Of a DNA stretch of 64,000 nucleotides, positions 44,522 through 54,346 are shown piece after piece. Each line of letters starts with the position of its first letter. Position 1 is the stretch's first letter. A program made the translations under genes and the position numbers. The DNA comes from JBAYST01 sp034932745. GTDB taxonomy: Bacteria; Bacillota_I; Bacilli_A; RFN20; CAG-826. The notes beneath the pieces were generated by a model. The model did not search any database. It was given only the letters and a program-made list of their open reading frames with translations, and was not told the DNA's origin. The DNA is taken from NCBI GenBank assembly GCA_034932745.1, contig JAYFOJ010000003.1, positions 1 to 64,000 on the forward strand. The letters run 5' to 3'.

Positions 44522-46272
44522 AAGAAAGAATTAAAACCTTAATCGCTAATTTAAAACACTCGCCAGGAGTGTATTTAATGCACGATAAGAATGACAAAAT
44601 TATTTATATCGGTAAGGCTAAAGACTTATATAAAAGAGTTTCGCAATACTTCTTAAGAAGTCAAAGTGGGAAAGTACAGAAGATGGTCTTTGAGGCAGAA
44701 TGGTTTGAAACAATTATTACCTCGAATGAAAAAGAAGCTTTAATTCTTGAGATGAACTTAATTCAGACTCATTATCCAAAGTTTAATATCTTGCTTAAAG
44801 ATGATAAGCACTATCCTTATATCGCAATTCGAAAAGATGGAGATCCATACTTACAAATCAAAAGGACGAACAAAGAAAAGAATTATGAATACTTTGGTCC
44901 TTTTCCAAATAGTGGAGCAGCCTATGAAATGGTCGACTTACTTAATAAACTATTTCCTTTAAGGAAGTGTCGGACCTTACCGTCTTCACCATGTCTATAT
45001 TATCATCTGGGTCAGTGCCTAGGACCTTGTATTAAAAAGATTGACCGCGATGAGTATTTAGAAATCATTAAAGGGATCGAGTCTTTCTTAAAAGGCGACA
45101 ACAAAAAACAATATCAAGAAATCGAAAAAAAGATGCTTGAAGCCTCGAATAATGAAGATTATGAAACAGCATCTTACTATAAGAAAATACTAGACTCAAT
45201 CAATCACATCAACACATCGCAAAATGTCGAATTCTTCGATAAAATCGACCGCGATATTTTTGCCTACTCGACAAGAGAGAACTATGTATCGCTTGCGGCT
45301 TTAGTTTATCGAAATGGTATGCTCCTTGGGAAAGAAGTTTATGTTTTAGAGTTATTTGGTGAAATGGAAGAGTTCGTCGAAGATCTAATTCTCCAGTTTT
45401 ATCAAAAACGACCATTGCCAAAAGAAATCGTTATTAACTCTAATGCGATTAAAGATCATTTAAGCGATTTACTAGATGCCTCTTTAACGGTGGCAAGTAA
45501 AGGTAAACTCTTTGATTTAGTGAAGATTGCTAAGACTAACGCTGATAACGCTCTTAGCGAGTATTTCTTATCGGCGAGATTAAATGATAATAAATTAGAA
45601 TTACTAGAAAAGATTGCTAAGATCTTAAATATTGATACTCCATTACATATCGAGTTATTTGATAATTCTCACTTACAAGGTTCCTCTCCGGTTGGGGCAA
45701 TGGTTGCCTTTATTAATGGGGAACCAGCAAAGAAACTATACCGGAAGTTTCACATCGAACATCAAGAATCTCGCGATGACTTAAAATCGATGGAAGAGGT
45801 AATAAGAAGACACTACCAAAGACAAAAGGATAATAATGGTAAACTACCAGATTTAATCTTAGTCGATGGTGGAGAACTTCAAATAAAAGCCGCGGATAAG
45901 GTAATCAAGAGTCTAGATTTAGATATCCCGACCTATGGTCTATTTAAAAACGATAAGCATCAAACCTCGGGGATTATGGATGTAGATGGTCATATCTATG
46001 ATTTAAATAACGATAAGTCTATTTTCTTCTTCTTAACGAGGATGCAAGATGAAGTTCATCGATTTGCGATTTCCTTTCATCGCGATGTAAGAGAAAAGGC
46101 GATGAAATCTTCTTTACTCGATGATATCAAAGGACTTGGAGAGAAAAGAAAAGAAACGATTAGGAAAGCATATCCAGATGTTTCTTTACTTAAAAATGCT
46201 TCGATTGAAGAACTCTCTCAACTTCTTCCAGATGACATCGCTAGAGCACTCCATAAAAAACTTAAAGAATAA
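44518..46272 (+). CDS. uvrC: Excinuclease ABC subunit C
   Basis: Makes both incisions in nucleotide excision repair. It is 584 residues. N-terminal GIY-YIG nuclease (SPGVYLMHDKNDKIIYIGKAK), a UVR domain (about 205-235), the RNase H-like nuclease with IELFDNSHLQGS and LILVDGGELQ, and the C-terminal helix-hairpin-helix pair (DIKGLGEKRKETIRK). A Cys cluster CRTLPSSPCLYYHLGQCLGPC fits the known iron-sulfur site. It is translationally coupled to mutS2. Confidence 0.96.
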   Translation: MKERIKTLIANLKHSPGVYLMHDKNDKIIYIGKAKDLYKRVSQYFLRSQSGKVQKMVFEAEWFETIITSNEKEALILEMNLIQTHYPKFNILLKDDKHYPYIAIRKDGDPYLQIKRTNKEKNYEYFGPFPNSGAAYEMVDLLNKLFPLRKCRTLPSSPCLYYHLGQCLGPCIKKIDRDEYLEIIKGIESFLKGDNKKQYQEIEKKMLEASNNEDYETASYYKKILDSINHINTSQNVEFFDKIDRDIFAYSTRENYVSLAALVYRNGMLLGKEVYVLELFGEMEEFVEDLILQFYQKRPLPKEIVINSNAIKDHLSDLLDASLTVASKGKLFDLVKIAKTNADNALSEYFLSARLNDNKLELLEKIAKILNIDTPLHIELFDNSHLQGSSPVGAMVAFINGEPAKKLYRKFHIEHQESRDDLKSMEEVIRRHYQRQKDNNGKLPDLILVDGGELQIKAADKVIKSLDLDIPTYGLFKNDKHQTSGIMDVDGHIYDLNNDKSIFFFLTRMQDEVHRFAISFHRDVREKAMKSSLLDDIKGLGEKRKETIRKAYPDVSLLKNASIEELSQLLPDDIARALHKKLKE

Positions 46273-46317
46273 ATCTTGAAAAGAACTTAATCTAGTGAGA
46301 ATATATTAAAGCGAAAT

Positions 46318-46394
46318 GCCCTCGTAGCTCAGTTGGATAGAGCAACGGCCTTCTAAGCCGTAGGTCAGGCGTTCGAATCGCCTCGAGGGTACCA
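46318..46394 (+). tRNA. tRNA-Arg (anticodon TCT)
   Basis: 77 bases including an encoded CCA. Acceptor GCCCTCG pairs with CGAGGGT (one G-U); D arm GCTCAGTTGGATAGAGC; anticodon stem ACGGC / GCCGT with loop CTTCTAA, so anticodon TCT; T arm GGCG-TTCGAAT-CGCC. It reads AGA/AGG, the dominant Arg codons here. It marks the left edge of the accessory island, a common integration target, although no duplicated 3' end of the tRNA is found in the window. Confidence 0.97.
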
Positions 46395-46407
46395 TGTTAA
46401 ACGAACT

Positions 46408-46447
46408 GAACTGATACTACACTAAAGTGTAAAATCGGTTCTTTTTT
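46408..46447 (+). terminator. Terminator after tRNA-Arg
   Basis: Nested hairpin: GAACTGA / TCGGTTC outer stem (46408-46414 with 46435-46441) and TACACT / AGTGTA inner stem, then TTTTTT. Confidence 0.85.
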
Positions 46448-46700
46448 CTTTATTTTCACTATATTTTCATACTTTTTATATGCTTGCAATAACAAATTTA
46501 TGAGCTGAGGTTATTACATTGAGTAATGTATCTAACAAGAGAACCTCAAAAGATATGTATCTAACAATTTAATTTTTCAAAGGTAATAAACGAATTAAAC
46601 CTTGTCCAAAAAAATGAACAACACTAGTTTCTTCAACCAATTCTAATTTTAATTAAACATCAGAAGTGTTAAGATATTGTTAAGTGGTTTGGGGAAGATT
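46448..46700 (+). promoter_or_regulatory. Upstream region of the hsd operon: direct repeats and extended -10
   Basis: No gene is seen. ATGTATCTAACAA occurs twice (46526-46538 and 46555-46567, 29 bases apart); the first copy also forms an inverted repeat with TTACATT before it. A TGT-TAAGAT extended -10 (46667-46675) lies 25 bases before the regulator's ATG. The repeats could be operators for the XRE protein encoded next. Confidence 0.5.
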
Positions 46701-46889
46701 ATGAACTATCCTGAAAAGATTAGGGAATATAGGGAGAAAGAATTTTTATCACAAGATGATTTAGCAAAGCTCCTCGGAGTTTCTTTTGTCACAGTTAATC
46801 GCTGGGAGAACGGACACTTTGAACCTACCATTAAATGTAAAAGAAAATTACATAAGCTTTTTATTAAAGCTGGAATAGTGGAGGAATAG
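46701..46889 (+). CDS. XRE-family HTH regulator preceding hsdM
   Basis: A 62-residue protein that is almost entirely one helix-turn-helix (LSQDDLAKLLGVSFVTVNRW, residues about 17-36). The start MNYPEK follows GGGGAAG. Its stop is one base before hsdM, whose GGAGG lies in its last codons, so it is part of the operon. A control-protein role, delaying or limiting restriction, is a reasonable inference by position. Confidence 0.85.
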   Translation: MNYPEKIREYREKEFLSQDDLAKLLGVSFVTVNRWENGHFEPTIKCKRKLHKLFIKAGIVEE

Positions 46890-46890
46890 T

Positions 46891-49524
46891 ATGAATAAAC
46901 AACAATTAGCATCTAAGATTTGGGCTTCAGCAAATAATATGCGCTCTAAAATTGAAGCTAATGAATATAAAGATTATATCTTAGGCTTTATTTTCTATAA
47001 GTTTTTGTCTGAAAGAGAAGAAGAAATGCTTCTTAAAGAAGAGTGGACTAAAGAAGATTTTGTAGAACTTATAGATGATGGTTATGATCCTCAAAATATT
47101 GATTCAGAGACACTCAATCAGCTATCGTCAGACGAAAAAGAGCATCTTGAAATAATTAAACACTGCCAGCAAAAACTTGGCTATTTCATTTCTTATAACA
47201 ATTTATTTTCTACTTGGCTCGCTAAAGGAAAAGACTTTGATGTTAGCAATGTTAGAGATGCTTTGTCGGCTTTCAATAGATTAATTTATAAAACACACAA
47301 AAAGGTATTTGAAAAGATTTTTGACACTTTACAAACAGGTTTATCCAAATTAGGTGATAGCTCTGGTGCTCAAACAAAAGCAATTTCAGGCCTACTTGAT
47401 TTGATAAAAGATATCCCGATGGATGATAAGCAAGATTACGATGTTTTAGGCTTTATTTATGAGTATCTAATAAGTAATTTTGCTGCGAACGCTGGAAAGA
47501 AGGCAGGAGAATTCTATACACCTCACGAAGTTTCGCTATTAATGTCTGAAATTGTGGCTAATCATTTAAAGGATAGAGATAGAATTGAAATTTACGATCC
47601 AACTTCTGGGTCTGGGTCGTTGCTTATTAATATTGGTCAATGCGTTTCTAAATACATGAGCGATAAAAATAAGATTAAATATTATGCTCAAGAGTTGAAA
47701 GATAATACTTATAACTTAACTAGAATGAATTTGGTTATGAGAGGTATATTGCCTGATAACATCATTGCTAGAAACGGTGATACTCTTGAGGATGATTGGC
47801 CATATTTTGATGATAATGATAAAGAAAGGACCTATGAGGCCTTATATGTTGATGCAGTTGTTTCTAATCCACCTTATTCTCAAAAGTGGGATCCTACAAA
47901 TAGAGAGGCTGATCCACGATATGCAAGGTTTGGTGTAGCGCCTAAAGGAAAAGCTGATTATGCTTTTTTGCTTCACGACTTATATCATTTAAAACCAAAT
48001 GGTATTATGACAATTGTTTTGCCACATGGTGTTTTATTTAGAGGCGGAGATGAAGAAAAAATACGTAAAAATTTAATCGAACAAAATCATATTGATGCGA
48101 TTATTGGTTTACCAGCAAACATCTTCTTTGGCACAGGCATTCCTACAATTGTTATGGTATTAAAACAAAAGCGTGATAATACTGACGTTTTAATTGTCGA
48201 TGCATCAAAAGGCTTTATTAAAGTTGGCAAGAATAATAAGCTTCAATCTTCTGATATAAAGAAAATCGTTGATACAGTTATCGCAAGAAAAACAATTGAT
48301 AAATTCTCAAGAAAAGTTGAAAGGGATGAAATTCGTCAAAACGAATATAATTTGAATATTCCAAGATATGTTGATTCAAGTGAGAAAGCTGAAAGTTGGG
48401 ATATTTATTCGTCAATGTTTGGAGGAATTCCAAATAAGGAGATTGAAGAATTTAAAGACTTATGGACGGCCTTTCCTTCTTTGAAAAGTTCTTTATTTAA
48501 AGCAACTAATGCTTCATTTTCAGATTTTTGTGTTGAAGATATTAAAAAACAAATATTAGAGAGTAGTGACGTCATTAATTACTTTGCTACTTATAATAAC
48601 TCTTTTAATGATTTTGGAAGTTTTTTAAGTAATCAACTTATTGATAATCTCAATGATGTAAATGTATCAAGGGAAGAAACAATAATTGCTGACGATATTT
48701 TTAGGCGCGTTGCAGCAATTCCTTTAGTTGATAAATATAAAGCTTTCCAATTGCTTGATGATGAATGGAATAAAGTTGCCACCGATATTGAAATTATTCA
48801 AACAGAAGGTTTTGATTGCACTAAAATCGTTGACCCTCACTATGTTATTAAGAAAAAAGATGGTAAAGATGTTGAGGTTCAAGAAGGATGGGAAGGCCAT
48901 ATTATTCCATTCGATTTAATTTGGAAAACAATGCTTAAAGAAGAAAAACAAAAGATCGACGCTAAGGAGTCTAGGTTATCAGAGATTAGCTCTTCATTTA
49001 GTGAAATATTAGAATCTATCAGCGATGACGACAAGGAATCGAATAGTAACTTATTTAATGATGAGAACGATGCTTTTGTTAATGCGCAAGTAACCAAAAT
49101 GGCTAAGTCATTGAAAGGCAAATATGCTGAAGATTCACTAGAAAATAAGGTTCTAATGGTATCCAAGCTTATTGAAGAAGAAAAACAGCTTAAAAAAGAT
49201 GTGAAAGTTTGTTTAAGTGAATTAGAAGTTGATACTAAGAAAGCAATTGAAAACTTATCAAATGAGCAAGTCATTGAATTACTCAAAGCAAAGTGGATTA
49301 ATCCAGTGGTTGAAAATATTACGAAGTTACCTTCTATATTAATCAATGAATATCTCAGCAAATTAATTAAACTTTCTAAAAAATATACAATAACATTGAT
49401 AAAACTTGATGAAGAGATTAAGAATTCTGAGTCATCGTTAGCGGAAATGATTGACGAATTAGACGCTAACGAATTCGATTTAAAAGGATTGAATGAATTT
49501 AAAAAATTACTTGGAGGTAAATAG
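46891..49524 (+). CDS. hsdM: Type I restriction-modification methyltransferase subunit HsdM
   Basis: Adenine N6-methyltransferase subunit of a type I complex. It is 877 residues, far longer than classical HsdM (about 500). N-terminal HsdM_N helices (IWASANNMRSKIEANEYKDY), an N6_Mtase domain with SAM motif DPTSGSGSLL (near residue 236) and catalytic NPPY (near 326). A long, mostly helical C-terminal extension (about 520-877) has coiled-coil character. Base usage is more AT-rich than in the flanking core genes. It is first of hsdM-hsdS-hsdR. Confidence 0.95.
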   Translation: MNKQQLASKIWASANNMRSKIEANEYKDYILGFIFYKFLSEREEEMLLKEEWTKEDFVELIDDGYDPQNIDSETLNQLSSDEKEHLEIIKHCQQKLGYFISYNNLFSTWLAKGKDFDVSNVRDALSAFNRLIYKTHKKVFEKIFDTLQTGLSKLGDSSGAQTKAISGLLDLIKDIPMDDKQDYDVLGFIYEYLISNFAANAGKKAGEFYTPHEVSLLMSEIVANHLKDRDRIEIYDPTSGSGSLLINIGQCVSKYMSDKNKIKYYAQELKDNTYNLTRMNLVMRGILPDNIIARNGDTLEDDWPYFDDNDKERTYEALYVDAVVSNPPYSQKWDPTNREADPRYARFGVAPKGKADYAFLLHDLYHLKPNGIMTIVLPHGVLFRGGDEEKIRKNLIEQNHIDAIIGLPANIFFGTGIPTIVMVLKQKRDNTDVLIVDASKGFIKVGKNNKLQSSDIKKIVDTVIARKTIDKFSRKVERDEIRQNEYNLNIPRYVDSSEKAESWDIYSSMFGGIPNKEIEEFKDLWTAFPSLKSSLFKATNASFSDFCVEDIKKQILESSDVINYFATYNNSFNDFGSFLSNQLIDNLNDVNVSREETIIADDIFRRVAAIPLVDKYKAFQLLDDEWNKVATDIEIIQTEGFDCTKIVDPHYVIKKKDGKDVEVQEGWEGHIIPFDLIWKTMLKEEKQKIDAKESRLSEISSSFSEILESISDDDKESNSNLFNDENDAFVNAQVTKMAKSLKGKYAEDSLENKVLMVSKLIEEEKQLKKDVKVCLSELEVDTKKAIENLSNEQVIELLKAKWINPVVENITKLPSILINEYLSKLIKLSKKYTITLIKLDEEIKNSESSLAEMIDELDANEFDLKGLNEFKKLLGGK

Positions 49525-49525
49525 T

Positions 49526-50740
49526 ATGGCGGAAAATATACTAAAACCTCAAATCCGATTTAAAGGTTTTACTGATTCTTGGGAACAGCGTAAAGTATGC
49601 GAAATTTCCAATCGGTTTGATAATTTAAGAATTCCTGTCTCTTCTTCTTTAAGAATTGAAGGTGAGACCCCATACTATGGTGCAAATGGAATTCAAGATT
49701 ATGTAGATGGTTTTACACATGATGGGGAGTTTGTTTTGGTTGCTGAAGATGGCGCGAATGATTTGAAAAACTATCCTGTTCAGTATGTAAATGGGCGTAT
49801 TTGGGTTAATAATCACGCACATGTATTACAAAGTAATAAAGAGAATGAAACGTTATTTCTTAAATATTTAATAAATTCAGCTGATATAGAATCCCTATTA
49901 GTTGGCGGAGGAAGAGCAAAATTAAACTCAGAAGTGCTCATGAATATGGATTTGATTGTTCCAAATAAAAATGAGCAAAAAAATATTAGTTCTCTCTTGA
50001 TTAATTTCGATAGCCTTATCACCCTTCATCAGCGTAAGTACGAAAAGTTGCAGAATATAAAAAAGGGTCTATTGGAGAAAATGTTTCCTGCTGGAGAAGA
50101 GTGTAAGCCACAAATTAGATTTAAAGGTTTTACTGATTCTTGGGAACAGTATAAGTTTAACCAAATTATGGATACTGTGACTGATTTCGTTGCAGCAGGT
50201 TCGTTTGCTGATATGGCAGAAAATGTAGTTTATGAATCTTTACCTGATTACGCACAACTAGTAAGAACCACCGATTTAAAGAGCAATTTTTCTAACAACA
50301 ATTTCGTGTACGTAAATAAAAAAGCATTTGATTTTTTATGGAGAGTTAATCTCGATACTGAATCAATTATCATGCCTAATATCGGAAATTGCGGTGAAAT
50401 TTATTACGTTAATCAAGAAATACTGCCTTATAAGCATAATGTATTAGGTCCGAACGCAATTTTAGTTAGAAGTGAAAACCAAAATAATAAATTCTTGTCA
50501 GTGAGTTTTTTATCGGATGACTTTCAAAGAAAACTAAAACTGATTGTTAGCCCTAACGGACAAACAAAATTCAACAAAACAGAATTAAAAACTCTTGATG
50601 TAATTATACCAAGTGTAAAAGAACAAATTAAAGTAGGCACACTTTTTGATAGTCTAGATTCTCTTATCACCCTTCATCAGCGTAAGTGCGAAAAACTGAT
50701 TAACATAAAAAAAGCTTTATTAGAAAAGATGTTTTGTTAA
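49526..50740 (+). CDS. hsdS: Type I specificity subunit HsdS (expressed copy, two TRDs)
   Basis: Chooses the bipartite DNA target. It is 404 residues. Two target-recognition domains (about 15-165 and 215-375) are each introduced by the repeat KPQIRFKGFTDSWEQ and each followed by the conserved helix LITLHQRK. ATG follows TTGGAGG, just after hsdM. At DNA level, 49557-49588 and 50118-50149 are identical for 32 bases, and 50015-50039 and 50663-50687 are identical for 25. Both types of repeat recur at the silent cassettes downstream, which makes this the expression site of a shuffling system. Confidence 0.95.
   Translation: MAENILKPQIRFKGFTDSWEQRKVCEISNRFDNLRIPVSSSLRIEGETPYYGANGIQDYVDGFTHDGEFVLVAEDGANDLKNYPVQYVNGRIWVNNHAHVLQSNKENETLFLKYLINSADIESLLVGGGRAKLNSEVLMNMDLIVPNKNEQKNISSLLINFDSLITLHQRKYEKLQNIKKGLLEKMFPAGEECKPQIRFKGFTDSWEQYKFNQIMDTVTDFVAAGSFADMAENVVYESLPDYAQLVRTTDLKSNFSNNNFVYVNKKAFDFLWRVNLDTESIIMPNIGNCGEIYYVNQEILPYKHNVLGPNAILVRSENQNNKFLSVSFLSDDFQRKLKLIVSPNGQTKFNKTELKTLDVIIPSVKEQIKVGTLFDSLDSLITLHQRKCEKLINIKKALLEKMFC
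50015..50039 (+). repeat. 25-bp hsdS recombination repeat, copy A
   Basis: Contains ACCCTTCATCAGCGTAAG and encodes LITLHQRK after TRD1. Perfectly repeated at 50663-50687 and 54317-54341 (same strand) and at 55286-55310 (inverted). Confidence 0.95.
50663..50687 (+). repeat. 25-bp hsdS recombination repeat, copy B
   Basis: Same 25 bases, after TRD2 in the expressed hsdS, in the same reading frame. Confidence 0.95.
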
Positions 50741-50754
50741 GGAGAAATGAAAAA

Positions 50755-53700
50755 ATGACTTTTAAAACTGAACAAGATTTTGAAAATTCTATAATTACTT
50801 ATTTATTTGACAAAGGCTGGGAAAAGAATGTTTTAAAGTATAAAACAGAAGAAGATTTGATTCAAAACTGGGCAAATATTCTTTTTGAGAATAATAGAGA
50901 GATAGATAGATTAGATTCTTATCCTTTAACAAAAGGAGAAATGAGCCAGATAATCGAACAAATTAACACTTTAAAAACTCCGATGAAACTTAATGGTTTT
51001 ATTAACGGAAAAACTATCTCTATTGTTAGAGACAATCCTGATGATAAAGCTCATTTTGGCAAAGAAATAAGCTTGAAAATTTATGATAGACAAGAAATAG
51101 CCGCTGGACAAAGCCGATATCAAATAGCTGAGCAACCAGAATTTAAGAAAAAACACCCTTTAGGCCATGATAGGCGAGGGGATTTCATGCTCTTAATTAA
51201 TGGAATGCCACTCATTCATGTTGAACTAAAAAAAGACGATAAGGACGTTTCTAAAGCTTGTGGCCAAATTGAAAAATACTCAAAAGAAGGAATTTTTACA
51301 GGTTTATTCTCTTTGGTTCAAGTTTTTGTCGCAATGACTCCAAATGAAACTTTATATTTCGCCAACCCAGGTCCAGATGGAAAATTCAATCCTGATTTTT
51401 ACTTTCATTGGGCTAATTTTAACAATGAGCCTATGAACGAATGGACCAAGATTGCATCAAGCTTATTATGCATTCCTATGGCTCATCAACTAATAGGATT
51501 TTATACAGTCGCAGATGACACAGATGGTGTTTTAAAAGTGATGAGAAGCTACCAATACTATGCCGCTAATGCTATTAGCGACAAGGTAGCAAAAACAAAA
51601 TGGGCTGATAAATCTATTTATGGTGGGTATATATGGCACACAACTGGATCTGGCAAAACCATGACTAGTTTTAAATCTGCTCAATTAATAGCAAATTCTA
51701 AGGATGCAGATAAAGTTGTGTTTTTAATGGATAGAATCGAATTAGGTACCCAATCATTAATAGATTATAGGGCTTTTGCTGACGATTCTGATGATGTACA
51801 AGCGACTGAAAATTCTCACGTTTTATTAAGCAAGTTGAAATCCAGCAATCCTAATGAAGTTCTTATTGTCACTTCTATTCAAAAAATGAGTAGAATTCAA
51901 GAAGATGAAGGATTTAATAAAAAAGATATTGATTTAATAAATGCTAAAAGAATCGTTTTTATTATTGATGAGTGCCACAGGTCAACTTTTGGAGAAATGC
52001 TAACAGATATTAAAAATACATTCCCAGGAGCGCTTTTCTTTGGGTTTACTGGGACTCCAATACACGACGAAAATCAAAAGAAGCTTAATACAACTGCTGA
52101 TATATTTGGAGACGAGTTACATCGATATACCATAGCTGATGGAATCAGAGACCACAATGTTCTTGGCTTTGATCCGTATAGAGTATCAACTTATAGCGAA
52201 AGCGATTTAAGAGAAGCTGTTGGATTAGAAAAAGCTAGAGCCAAAGATTTAACTGAAGTGTTTTCTAATGAGTCGAAAAAGAAAATTTATTTAAAATATC
52301 AAGATGAGCATCAAGTACCTATGGCTGGTTTTAATGACAGTGCTGGGAAATACATTCATGGTATTGAAGATGAAATAAATTCAGCTCAATATGAACGTAT
52401 AGAACATCAAAAAGTTGTAGTGGACAATATTTTAAAAAACTGGCTCAGGCTTTCGCAAGGTAAGAAATTTTCAGCTATTTTTGCAACAAGCTCAATAAAA
52501 GAAGCCTGTGAATATTTTGAGTTGATTCAAAACAACAAGGATAATTACACTGGCTTAAAGGATTTGAAAGTTACTTGTCTTTTTGACCCAAGCATTGATA
52601 ATGTGGGAGGCTCTACAGTAAAAGAAGCTTCGATGATTAAAATCTTGGAAAATTATAATTCATTATATTCGCAAACTTTTACTCTTCCGACTTGGGCAAA
52701 TTATAAAAAAGATGTTTCATTGAGACTAGCTCATAAAAAACCATATTTAAATCTTGAGAAGCGACCATCTGAAAAATTAGATTTATTGATAGTTGTTGAC
52801 CAAATGCTAACAGGATTTGATTCAAAATGGCTTAATACTTTATATTTAGACAAGATAATGGAACAAGAAAATATTATTCAAGCTTTTTCAAGAACAAATA
52901 GACTTTTTGATCCAATAGAAAAACCTCACGGAACAATTAAGTATTATCGTTTTCCATTTACTATGGAGAGAAATATTGAAATTGCACTGAATAATTATTC
53001 AGGAAATAAACCATTTGGAATTAAAGTTCCTAAATTAGAAGGAAATCTTAATATAATTAATGAATGCTTTGACAAGATAAAAGAAATATTTGTTTCTGCT
53101 GGTATTTCAAACTACGAGAAAAATCCTGATGATGATGCCGAAAAAGCAAAATTCGCTTTATTGTTTTGCACATTAAGTAAGCATCTTGAAGCAGCAAAAA
53201 TTCAAGGTTTTTCTTGGAAAGAATTAGAAAATTTAAAAGAGAAAATAACAGGCATTGTAATGCATTTTGACGAAGCAACATATGACATTTTGCTTCAGAG
53301 ATATAAAGAACTATTCCAAGGTGGTAGTATAGGACCAGGCGGATACTTTGACTTAAGCGGTAGTTTGGCTGAATATCATGCTGGTGCCATTGATGCTTCA
53401 TATTTAAATAGCAAATTCAAAAAATATTTAAAAGCACTTCAATTAGAAGACGATAAAAGCAATGTTGCTCAAAACGCTCTTGATGAACTGCACAAAGCAT
53501 TCGCTTCTTTAAATCAAGAGGAACAAAAATATGCAAACATCATTATTCATGATATTCAGAGTGGAATTTTAGTTGTCACAGAAGGAAAAACATTCAGAGA
53601 TTACATTAATGAGTATTTATCCAAAGCTAAGGACGACCAAATTCATAAATGTGCGATGAAGCTTGGAGTTGATGAAAATGACCTAAGAAATTTGGTTTCA

Positions 53701-53892
53701 ACCGCTCCTAACGATTTAAACATTAACGAATTTGGACGGTTTGACAATCTTATTAATAATGCAGATAAAGCAATTGCAAAGACATATTTTGAATCTATTG
53801 ATGGCGAAATATTAACACCAAGGAAGGTTAATATGAAGCTTCATTCATTGCTGAGGAAATTTGTTTTATCTGGCGGCTTTGAATTGGAATAA
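50755..53892 (+). CDS. hsdR: Type I restriction endonuclease subunit HsdR
   Basis: Motor and nuclease subunit, 1045 residues, apparently complete. PD-(D/E)xK nuclease at the N-terminus (D143...E157-L-K159 in HVELKKDD). Helicase Walker A TTGSGKT near 297, DECH at about 405, TGTP at about 430, and the C-terminal helical domain that binds HsdM. Start after AAGGAG, 14 bases past the hsdS stop. Only 3 bases after its TAA the silent hsdS cassette begins, so hsdR lies between the expressed hsdS and both silent cassettes. Confidence 0.95.
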   Translation: MTFKTEQDFENSIITYLFDKGWEKNVLKYKTEEDLIQNWANILFENNREIDRLDSYPLTKGEMSQIIEQINTLKTPMKLNGFINGKTISIVRDNPDDKAHFGKEISLKIYDRQEIAAGQSRYQIAEQPEFKKKHPLGHDRRGDFMLLINGMPLIHVELKKDDKDVSKACGQIEKYSKEGIFTGLFSLVQVFVAMTPNETLYFANPGPDGKFNPDFYFHWANFNNEPMNEWTKIASSLLCIPMAHQLIGFYTVADDTDGVLKVMRSYQYYAANAISDKVAKTKWADKSIYGGYIWHTTGSGKTMTSFKSAQLIANSKDADKVVFLMDRIELGTQSLIDYRAFADDSDDVQATENSHVLLSKLKSSNPNEVLIVTSIQKMSRIQEDEGFNKKDIDLINAKRIVFIIDECHRSTFGEMLTDIKNTFPGALFFGFTGTPIHDENQKKLNTTADIFGDELHRYTIADGIRDHNVLGFDPYRVSTYSESDLREAVGLEKARAKDLTEVFSNESKKKIYLKYQDEHQVPMAGFNDSAGKYIHGIEDEINSAQYERIEHQKVVVDNILKNWLRLSQGKKFSAIFATSSIKEACEYFELIQNNKDNYTGLKDLKVTCLFDPSIDNVGGSTVKEASMIKILENYNSLYSQTFTLPTWANYKKDVSLRLAHKKPYLNLEKRPSEKLDLLIVVDQMLTGFDSKWLNTLYLDKIMEQENIIQAFSRTNRLFDPIEKPHGTIKYYRFPFTMERNIEIALNNYSGNKPFGIKVPKLEGNLNIINECFDKIKEIFVSAGISNYEKNPDDDAEKAKFALLFCTLSKHLEAAKIQGFSWKELENLKEKITGIVMHFDEATYDILLQRYKELFQGGSIGPGGYFDLSGSLAEYHAGAIDASYLNSKFKKYLKALQLEDDKSNVAQNALDELHKAFASLNQEEQKYANIIIHDIQSGILVVTEGKTFRDYINEYLSKAKDDQIHKCAMKLGVDENDLRNLVSTAPNDLNINEFGRFDNLINNADKAIAKTYFESIDGEILTPRKVNMKLHSLLRKFVLSGGFELE

Positions 53893-53895
53893 CGT

Positions 53896-54346
53896 TTGGG
53901 AACAGCGTAAATATAGTGAAATCTTTAATTATGAGAGACCTGACTTGTTTATCGTCTCTAGTGAAGAATATTCCGACACATTCGACACACCAGTTTTAAC
54001 TGCAAATAAAGGTTTTATTTTGGGATATACTAACGAGACAAGAACCTACAATAAACCCTGCATAATTTTCGATGACTTTACTCTAGACACAAAATATGTG
54101 GATTTCCCCTTTATGGTCAAATCTTCAGCAATGAAAATGCTCACAATTAAAGAAGGATTCGATCTTAGGTTTTCATATGAACTATTAAGCACTTCAAAGA
54201 TAGAAAACCTTGGTCATGCACGACATTACATCTCTGTTGTCCAACCGACAACCGTTAGAACACCAAAACTGTCTGAACAGCAAGAAATCAGTAGGTTCTT
54301 TCAAAAGATGGATACTCTTATCACCCTTCATCAGCGTAAGTATTAA
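53896..54346 (+). pseudogene. Silent hsdS cassette 3 (one TRD, no start codon)
   Basis: Begins with the DNA repeat TTGGGAACAGCGTAAA (53896-53911), identical to 49579-49594 in the expressed gene, and encodes WEQRKYSEIFNYERPD... The TRD continues to DTLITLHQRKY and a stop. The terminal 25-bp repeat is at 54317-54341. It has no start of its own and can only be expressed after recombination into hsdS. It is in the same orientation as hsdS. Confidence 0.9.
54317..54341 (+). repeat. 25-bp hsdS recombination repeat, copy C
   Basis: Same 25 bases at the end of silent cassette 3, next to the recombinase stop codon. Confidence 0.95.

Noticed and set aside
53861..53895. ATG at 53861 as the start of a real hsdS gene
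   Set aside because: It lies inside hsdR in another frame, without a ribosome site; the homology begins only at the repeat at 53896.
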